The notes beneath the pieces were generated by a model. That model saw only the letters and a list, made by a program, of their open reading frames with translations. It was not told the origin of the DNA and did not search any database. Shown here piece by piece: positions 1 through 4,118 of a DNA stretch of 5,264 nucleotides. Made by a program: the position numbers and the translations under genes. The stretch comes from Thiotrichales bacterium. Its GTDB lineage: Bacteria > Pseudomonadota > Gammaproteobacteria > PS1 > Pseudothioglobaceae. The stretch covers positions 3,760 to 9,023 of the forward strand of contig NZUR01000035.1 in the NCBI GenBank assembly GCA_002698045.1, read 5' to 3'. How positions within the stretch are numbered: position 1 is the stretch's first letter; each line of letters starts with the position of its first letter.

Positions 1-1340
1 GAGAAAAATTGATGGAGCATTGACTCACCCAATACTTCTCTTGCAAATTCATCTTTATTTAATGCCTCAATAGCCTCTAAAAGATTACGAGGTAGTGATT
101 TAATGTTTGCTTCCTTTATCTCCTCAGGACTCAACATATACAAATTTAGATTCAATGGTTTACCTGGGTCAATTTTATTTTTAATTCCATCTAAAACTGA
201 AGCAGTAGTTAAAGCTAATGATAAGTATGGATTCATGCACATATCTGCAGCACGATTTTCTATACAAAATCGATTTTGAGGGAGTCTAAGCATACATGAA
301 CGGTTATTGTCTCCATAAGCCATTTGTGTAGGAGCCCATGTGTGAACTCCACCTTCAAATCCACCCACTATAGGAACTAATCCATTGTAAGAATTAACTG
401 TTGAACAAGCTATTGCAGTAATTTCTGTTCCATGCTTAAGCAGACCACCAACTGCATGATATGCTAAATTGGAAAACTTACCATTTTTTCCTTCAAATAC
501 ATTTTTATTATCAGAGGTACTCGTCATACTAAAATTAATATGCGCTCCAGATCTCCAATCTCCAATTGTTGGTTTCGGCATAAAGGTAATAAACATTCCA
601 TACTTTTTAGCAACTTCTTTAAGTAGAACTCTTAAGAAAACTAATCGGTCAGCCATTTGAAGGACATCAGTATAAGTAAAGTCAAGCTCAAACTGTGAAT
701 AAGCCCCCTCACATACTACATCCTTCATATCCCAGCCTAATTCATTAACAGTGTCAATCAATTCTTTTAGGAACTCCATTGAATCAATAGAATACTCAAC
801 GTCATAGCCGAAAGCCTGCCTACGTGGACGCAATCCTTCGCCAGGTAGTGGGTCATCATCGATAGCTTTTACTGGCTGACCATCTTCCCAGCGCAGCGCA
901 ATAAATTCAGGTTCAATACCACAAAAAGCTTTGTATCCTGCATCGTCAGCATTTTGAACAGCTCTTTTAAGTGTTTGACGAGGGCACAAGTTATAAGGCT
1001 CATCCTCCCACCATAAATCAGAAAAAACCCAAACACAAGTTTTATCCCAAGGGCAGATCATCAAGCTATCTAAATCAGGCACAGGAATCTGATCAGAGTC
1101 ATTAGGTCCTAATTCAGGAACAAAAGAAACTGAATGGACAGCAAATTGAGGCCCTTTTCCTGCACACAACGCCTCAAATTCTTTCATTGGGATTGGCTTT
1201 GTTTTTGGAATACCAAGCATATCAATCCAACACGACAGGATATACTTTACGCCAGCTTTTTCAAGCCTTGCCTTTTCCTCAGCAACGCGCTTCTTCGATG
1301 GCAGTGCATCTGCCATCTTTGTGTGGTAAATCTTAGTCAT
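1..1340 (-). CDS. Glutamine-synthetase-fold ligase (GlnT / gamma-glutamylamide synthetase type), 3' end cut by window
   Basis: ATP-dependent ligase of the glutamine synthetase family; it probably joins an amine to the gamma-carboxyl of glutamate. Reading from the ATG at 1340, 446 codons are open to the left edge. The catalytic pattern is intact: E143/E145 in GIEPEF, E211 and E218 in EGAYSQFE, H267 in SGAHINFS, R347 and R352 in NNRSCMLRLP, E361 and R363 in IENRAADMCMNPY. The order and spacing resemble rhizobial GlnT (type III) and N-methyl-glutamate/aniline-pathway ligases more than housekeeping GlnA. The FDGSS ammonium-site motif is not visible; the matching stretch seems to read F66-A-V-H-S70. 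NSYK(R) has become N316-S-Y-N-G, with a glycine-rich loop after it. Family proteins are about 435-490 residues, so little is probably missing. AAGGAG at 1347-1352, six bases before the ATG, supports the start. It is last of the visible operon genes, 32 bases after the regulator. The family is certain; the amine substrate is unknown. Confidence 0.93.
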   Translation of the reverse strand, partial: MTKIYHTKMADALPSKKRVAEEKARLEKAGVKYILSCWIDMLGIPKTKPIPMKEFEALCAGKGPQFAVHSVSFVPELGPNDSDQIPVPDLDSLMICPWDKTCVWVFSDLWWEDEPYNLCPRQTLKRAVQNADDAGYKAFCGIEPEFIALRWEDGQPVKAIDDDPLPGEGLRPRRQAFGYDVEYSIDSMEFLKELIDTVNELGWDMKDVVCEGAYSQFELDFTYTDVLQMADRLVFLRVLLKEVAKKYGMFITFMPKPTIGDWRSGAHINFSMTSTSDNKNVFEGKNGKFSNLAYHAVGGLLKHGTEITAIACSTVNSYNGLVPIVGGFEGGVHTWAPTQMAYGDNNRSCMLRLPQNRFCIENRAADMCMNPYLSLALTTASVLDGIKNKIDPGKPLNLNLYMLSPEEIKEANIKSLPRNLLEAIEALNKDEFAREVLGESMLHQFF

Positions 1341-1372
1341 ATCTTGCTCCTTCTATTTTATTCAATACAGTT

Positions 1373-1924
1373 TTAAAGTTTTTCGTGCGACTTTAACAAG
1401 AACTGATTCTTGTATGTCGCCAGACCTTTCATTACTTCAACATCTTTTATATCATTATTATTAAAACAATGTTTCTCTAAAAACCTAGTTAAAGTTTCAT
1501 CACCTTCTGAGGCAATCTCTACCAAAAGATCATAACGCCCTGTTACCCATAAAATAAATACGATTTCATTACAATCTTGAAGCCGCTTAGCGACCTCACT
1601 CGGACTTGAGGTTGATGCTACCTTAATACCCAACATTGAGTCTGTCGCATAATTAATAGCAGAACGATCCACCAAAGCTTTAATTTGTAAAACACCTGCG
1701 TCCTTCATGCGATTAACTCGATTCCTAACAGTACCTTCAGATATCTCAAGGGTCTTAGCTATTTCTTTAAAAGGTAGTCGTCCATCACTCTCAAGCATAT
1801 CGATGATTTGCTGATTTAATTTATCTTTCAGTGTATCTCTTGTAGGCACGCGAGGAGTTTGATTGCTATCATTCGCGTCATTAAATTGATTTAAATTCAC
1901 CATACGATTGCTTGAACTACTCAT
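1373..1924 (-). CDS. Lrp/AsnC-family transcriptional regulator
   Basis: DNA-binding regulator of the feast/famine type, 183 residues. Residues about 36-77 form the AsnC helix-turn-helix (LNQQIIDMLESDGR, then EIAKTLEISEGTVRNRVNRM). Residues about 98-172 form the alpha-beta RAM effector and oligomerisation domain, with the family signature T128-G-R-Y-D-L133. Such proteins usually form dimers to octamers that bind an amino acid or related ligand. Ordinary members are about 150-165 residues; this one has a polar, Ser/Asn-rich extension of about 30 residues followed by a basic stretch before the helix-turn-helix. The ATG at 1924 has AGGA (1932-1935) seven bases upstream, overlapping the cupin's TAG stop, which favours it over the in-frame ATG at codon 8. 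It sits inside the operon, nine bases after the cupin, so it is likely a local regulator of these genes, of itself and perhaps of the divergent oxygenase. That role is inferred. Confidence 0.95.
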   Translation of the reverse strand: MSSSSNRMVNLNQFNDANDSNQTPRVPTRDTLKDKLNQQIIDMLESDGRLPFKEIAKTLEISEGTVRNRVNRMKDAGVLQIKALVDRSAINYATDSMLGIKVASTSSPSEVAKRLQDCNEIVFILWVTGRYDLLVEIASEGDETLTRFLEKHCFNNNDIKDVEVMKGLATYKNQFLLKSHEKL

Positions 1925-1933
1925 TTCGAAATC

Positions 1934-2338
1934 CTAGTTTTGAGGCATATCTTCTGGATCTATTCCAGGTACAAAAGTAATACCTGCTTGCTGCTTCCAA
2001 TCATGAGGGTAGGCAGAATAAAATATCACGCATTTTTCATCACACTCGTAAGCAATTAAGTTATCTTTTGGGATGTATAGAACATCGCCTGGATTACAGA
2101 TATAGGATTCACCGTCGCACGTTAATCTGAATGTACCTTCCATACAATAAATAATTTCATCACAGGTTAGTTCCCATGGAACTGACACTTGGTTTAAAAA
2201 ATTTAAGCCACCACACATCGTGTCACTTACAGCACTCGTTACAAATGGCTTGATATAGCTTTTCCCTGGCTCTAGAGTATGTAAGCGGTGTTCAATTTCA
2301 CTAAATTTATATAGTTTTGGTTTATTATCTTTCATCAT
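1934..2338 (-). CDS. EutQ-like single-domain cupin
   Basis: Small beta-barrel protein of 134 residues. The core, about residues 51-115, follows the EutQ C-terminal cupin: W55-E-L-T-C-D-E61-I-I-Y-C-M-E-G68, then P83-G-D-V-L-Y-I-P-K91, then a YPHDW segment (110-114). The usual cupin HxH pair is replaced by W55 and L57, and the second-motif His by I95; only E61 remains. It therefore probably lacks a normal cupin metal site, as in EutQ. EutQ belongs to ethanolamine utilisation, where it is linked to acetate kinase activity and microcompartment assembly; no other eut gene is visible, so the function here is unknown. It may bind a small ligand or help another operon enzyme. Two ATG codons stand in tandem (2338 and 2335). 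AAGGA is two bases from the first but five from the second, so the second (133-residue product) may be the real start. It lies five bases after gloA and nine before the regulator. Confidence 0.88.
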   Translation of the reverse strand: MMKDNKPKLYKFSEIEHRLHTLEPGKSYIKPFVTSAVSDTMCGGLNFLNQVSVPWELTCDEIIYCMEGTFRLTCDGESYICNPGDVLYIPKDNLIAYECDEKCVIFYSAYPHDWKQQAGITFVPGIDPEDMPQN

Positions 2339-2346
2339 TTTCCTTA
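2339..2346 (-). promoter_or_regulatory. Ribosome binding site overlapping the gloA stop, decides the cupin start
   Basis: The minus strand reads TAAGGAAAATGATG: the gloA stop TAA runs into AAGGA and two tandem ATG codons. Spacing from the GGA is two bases to the first ATG and five to the second. The second ATG (first base 2335) has the more usual spacing, so translation may begin at either, with the second preferred. Confidence 0.6.
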
Positions 2347-2769
2347 TTCAGTTAAGTCAAGTTTTTCATTTAGTTCTACTACGTATCCATCTGGATCTTC
2401 AATAAATGCAAGGATGCGAGTTCCTGCATTCATTGGTTTAGCTGGACTAATTATTTTTGCCCCATTCGCCTCAAGATCTTCAACAGCTTTATATACATCT
2501 AGAGTTTCTATGCAGATATGCCCCCAGCCATTTCCTTTATCATAGTGCTCTACTTGATCCCAGTTATGAGTCAACTCCAATGCAGGAAATTCTGTCTCAG
2601 GACCATAACCTACAAATGCATTGGTGTATCGACCACCAGGGTAATCGGTACGTCTTAATACTTGCATACCCAAAATATCACAATAAAAATGGATTGATTT
2701 TTCTAGGTCAAGCACCCTCATCATAGTGTGAGCCAATCTGTAGTCACTATTAAAATTAGTATTGGTCAT
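2344..2769 (-). CDS. gloA: Lactoylglutathione lyase (glyoxalase I)
   Basis: Converts the hemithioacetal of methylglyoxal (or another 2-oxoaldehyde) and glutathione to S-lactoylglutathione in the cytoplasm; a GloB-type hydrolase elsewhere would finish the pathway. The 141-residue protein aligns along its length with E. coli GloA: LAHTMMRV, LEKSIHFYCDILGM, NAFVGYGPETE, ALELTHNW, WGHICIE and AFIEDPDGYVVELNE. All four metal ligands are present as H14, E65, H84 and E132, the HEHE set of glyoxalase I rather than the HHE triad of extradiol dioxygenases from the same VOC fold. The lack of a long insertion suggests the short bacterial, typically nickel-dependent form. An N-terminal stretch of about nine residues exceeds E. 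coli GloA. AAGGAG lies seven bases before the ATG at 2769. Its place directly after a Rieske oxygenase suggests a reactive aldehyde arises in this pathway, though it could have been recruited to a different substrate. Confidence 0.92.
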   Translation of the reverse strand: MTNTNFNSDYRLAHTMMRVLDLEKSIHFYCDILGMQVLRRTDYPGGRYTNAFVGYGPETEFPALELTHNWDQVEHYDKGNGWGHICIETLDVYKAVEDLEANGAKIISPAKPMNAGTRILAFIEDPDGYVVELNEKLDLTE

Positions 2770-2798
2770 AATATTCTCCTTTATTAATTATTTATTGA

Positions 2799-3872
2799 TT
2801 AATCAGTAACTGCTTTTGCAATCATCTCTTGAAACGCACGAACACTATTTTCCCAATGAGGAGAGAGCAATCCTCCATCTTTAGAAACTGGTGAAGCCCT
2901 GCCAAGCTGTAATCTTTCGCAGATTGCATGATCCTCTTTATGTACATCCCACCATAGCTTTTTCATTGCTTCAACCTCTTCATTTGAAACAGTTTGGCCT
3001 TCTGTAGTGTAAATAACTCTTTTTTGTTGAGTGCGCTCTGGATTAACAGGAACATTTAAATAAACGCCAATTTGATCGGGTGCATATCGACCAATAATAA
3101 AGTTAGGAAATAGTGTGAGGTACCTAGAGCTCACCGAGAGACTCTCTTTTACTTTATCTTCATCATCCAAATCGATAGCACTTCCTACACATACACCATC
3201 GATGATTGTGTAGTGATCTTCCAGAGGCTGATTTGTTGTTGTACGATGAACAAATTGAACATGGTAGGGTTCAATATAGTTTTCCATAAGAAATTTCCAA
3301 TTTGTTGAAATTTCTCCAAAATCCAATGTTGCAACAGGTCTTACTTGCTGAAAATTAATATCATCAAAATTCTTTATTAGTGGTGCTGCATAATCTTCAA
3401 AAGATGGCGCGTTACCACTTAAATTAATGAATATCCAGTCATGCCAAATGGCTATTTTTATAGATTTAAGGCCGTGGTCTGACATATTAAAGCCTTCTGG
3501 GTGATGCTCTTTACCTCCAAAAAATGGGGTGGCACATAAATCACCATCTAGACTGTAAGTCCAAGAGTGGTAGGGGCAAGTTAACATAGGGCCTACATTC
3601 TTTGGTTCATCAACTAGTTTAAGGCAGCGGTGTGAACAGGCATTATGAAAGGCAGCAATTTGACCTTGATTATTCTTAATTAGTACAACAGGCGTACCAG
3701 CAACTGTAATTGGATAGGTGTCACCTGTCTCAGGTAATTCATGAGCAAAGCCAACAAAAACCCAATTATTAGTAAATAAAGTATCACACTCAGTACGAAA
3801 AAAATCGACATCAGTATAGGCAGAAGCTGGAAGACCATGTTTAAGCTTATCCTTCTGAAAGAATGTAGACAT
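2799..3872 (-). CDS. Rieske non-heme iron oxygenase alpha subunit, GbcA/CntA-like
   Basis: Terminal oxygenase of 357 residues, about the size of single-subunit alpha-3 Rieske enzymes. The N-terminal Rieske domain carries C79-S-H81 and C99-P-Y-H102 for the [2Fe-2S] cluster. The C-terminal domain carries N191-W-K and E197-N-Y-I-E-P-Y-H204-V-Q-F-V-H209, giving the two histidines of the mononuclear iron. D314 in KEDHAICER is the likely third ligand. The bridging residue three before the first His is Glu (E201) rather than the Asp common in ring dioxygenases; Glu there is known from carnitine monooxygenase CntA and related enzymes that oxidise quaternary ammonium compounds. Oxidation of an N-methylated or other amine is therefore a better guess than ring hydroxylation. 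No reductase partner is visible. It is first in the operon. The ATG at 3872 fits the family N-terminus (LPASAYTDVDFF), but no good ribosome binding site precedes it. Confidence 0.93.
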   Translation of the reverse strand: MSTFFQKDKLKHGLPASAYTDVDFFRTECDTLFTNNWVFVGFAHELPETGDTYPITVAGTPVVLIKNNQGQIAAFHNACSHRCLKLVDEPKNVGPMLTCPYHSWTYSLDGDLCATPFFGGKEHHPEGFNMSDHGLKSIKIAIWHDWIFINLSGNAPSFEDYAAPLIKNFDDINFQQVRPVATLDFGEISTNWKFLMENYIEPYHVQFVHRTTTNQPLEDHYTIIDGVCVGSAIDLDDEDKVKESLSVSSRYLTLFPNFIIGRYAPDQIGVYLNVPVNPERTQQKRVIYTTEGQTVSNEEVEAMKKLWWDVHKEDHAICERLQLGRASPVSKDGGLLSPHWENSVRAFQEMIAKAVTD

Positions 3873-3900
3873 GTCAATTGTATTATTATTAATTGTTGAC
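3873..3900. repeat. Short imperfect dyad directly before the Rieske oxygenase start
   Basis: The 28 bases before the ATG at 3872 begin and end with GTCAA/TTGAC, a 5-bp inverted pair, with a second CAATT/AATTG pair inside. The stretch takes the place where a ribosome binding site should be and contains none. It could be an operator or an A/U-rich, weakly structured leader; the arms are too short to be sure. Confidence 0.25.
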
Positions 3901-3924
3901 CCCCTAATAAATGAAGAATAGTAT
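3896..3924 (+). promoter_or_regulatory. Candidate sigma70-type promoter, plus strand
   Basis: TTGACC (3896-3901) and TAGTAT (3919-3924) are 17 bases apart, matching 9 of 12 consensus positions. If used, it would start a rightward transcript near 3930 with a leader of about 190 bases before the second oxygenase. It would overlap the leftward TATAAT region, so the two promoters could interfere. The long leader makes it a weak candidate. Confidence 0.25.
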
Positions 3925-3935
3925 TTTTTTCTAAA

Positions 3936-3941
3936 ATTATA
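3936..3941 (-). promoter_or_regulatory. Candidate -10 box (TATAAT) for the leftward operon
   Basis: The minus strand carries a perfect TATAAT 64 bases before the ATG of the Rieske/gloA operon. No good -35 box stands 16-18 bases upstream; the 17-base position reads ACTTTA. The GGT end of the repeat ATATTAAGGT lies one base upstream of the box. A weak -35 with a strong -10 suits an activator-dependent promoter, but in such A+T-rich sequence a chance TATAAT is possible. Confidence 0.45.
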
Positions 3942-3967
3942 TACCTTAATATTACATATAAAGTAAT

Positions 3968-4047
3968 TTAATTAGTAATAATTTGTTAATAAACACATTA
4001 ATTAGATTAAAAATCATTAATATGTAATTATTATGGATGTTAATTGA
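3968..4047 (+). repeat. Spaced TTAATTAG direct repeats
   Basis: TTAATTAG occurs at 3968-3975 and 3998-4005, and a variant TTAATTGA at 4040-4047. Start-to-start distances are 30 and 42 bases, close to three and four helical turns. Same-face spacing suits a protein that wraps DNA, as Lrp-type octamers do, but the words are short and almost all A/T, so chance is a serious alternative. Confidence 0.25.
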
Positions 4048-4069
4048 TGCTAACATTAAGTCTATTTTG

Positions 4070-4095
4070 GGTATTATTTATACCTATATTAAGGT
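4070..4095. promoter_or_regulatory. Candidate operator with ACC/GGT dyads before the plus-strand oxygenase
   Basis: GGTATTATTTATACC (4070-4084) is a 15-bp dyad with perfect 5-bp arms. Its right arm overlaps a second dyad, ACCT-N6-AGGT (4082-4095). The GGT/ACC half-sites recur every 11-12 bases. A 15-bp A+T-centred dyad is the shape of many Lrp/AsnC operators. It lies 24-49 bases before the ATG at 4119 and covers the -10-like boxes TATTAT (4072) and TATATT (4085), so a bound protein would directly affect transcription. Binding by the Lrp-type protein encoded at 1373-1924 is inferred. Confidence 0.4.
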
Positions 4096-4118
4096 TGTAA
4101 TAATGAGGATTAAAGTAT

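Larger units (their letters stand above)
1..3872 (-). other. Probable five-gene operon (Rieske - gloA - cupin - Lrp - ligase)
   Basis: All five genes read leftward with gaps of only 29, 5, 9 and 32 bases. None of the gaps holds a stem-loop plus T-run that could be a terminator. Two ribosome binding sites overlap the upstream stop codon: AAGGA with the TAA of gloA before the cupin, and AGGA with the TAG of the cupin before the regulator. This implies translational coupling. The operon may continue past the left edge, where reductase or amidase genes would be expected if the pathway idea is right. Confidence 0.85.
3943..4095. repeat. 10-bp inverted repeat flanking the divergent promoter region
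   Basis: ACCTTAATAT at 3943-3952 is the exact reverse complement of ATATTAAGGT at 4086-4095. Each divergent gene thus has ATATTAAGGT upstream in the same orientation relative to its direction of transcription, followed by a -10-like sequence: A-TATAAT on the left, TG-TAATAAT on the right. This is consistent with a shared regulator site at both promoters. The arms are 133 bases apart, so this is not a hairpin. A chance match of this length in A+T-rich DNA is possible, though the shared GG/CC end makes it less likely. Confidence 0.45.
3873..4118. promoter_or_regulatory. Divergent intergenic promoter region
   Basis: This 246-base stretch lies between the starts of the two Rieske oxygenase genes and has no credible gene of its own. 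It is much richer in A and T than the flanking genes. It must hold the promoters for both the leftward operon and the rightward oxygenase. Seen in it: a TATAAT box on the minus strand, weaker promoter-like boxes on the plus strand, dyads built on ACC/GGT, and repeated TTAATTAG. A shared control region of this kind fits co-regulation of both sides by the operon's Lrp-type protein, which is inferred. Confidence 0.85.

Noticed and set aside
469..660. Plus-strand open frame of 63 codons
   Set aside because: Antisense to the conserved core of the ligase with no recognisable protein features.
1..1340. Housekeeping glutamine synthetase GlnA
   Set aside because: The FDGSS ammonium motif and NSYKR loop are not conserved, no adenylylation-site region like that of GlnA was recognised, and the gene sits in a catabolic operon.
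1134..1376. Plus-strand open frame of 80 codons
   Set aside because: It covers the antisense of the well-supported ligase N-terminus, has no family likeness, and ends in a low-complexity hydrophobic tail.
2457..2726. Plus-strand open frame of 89 codons
   Set aside because: It lies wholly inside gloA on the opposite strand, has no recognisable domain, and gloA has all its catalytic residues; it is a shadow frame.
2344..2769. VOC-fold protein as an extradiol ring-cleavage dioxygenase, tempting next to Rieske oxygenases
   Set aside because: The metal ligands are the four-residue HEHE set and the sequence follows GloA throughout; extradiol enzymes use HHE and are usually longer.
2796..2805. Perfect palindrome TGATTAATCA across the stop codon of the Rieske oxygenase
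   Set aside because: It is short, A+T-rich, inside the operon and without a T-run, so neither a terminator nor an operator can be argued.
3680..3877. Minus-strand open frame of 65 codons rich in hydrophobic residues, resembling a small membrane protein
   Set aside because: It is the shifted frame of the Rieske oxygenase N-terminus, including its cluster region; the hydrophobic look comes from the frame shift in T-rich DNA.
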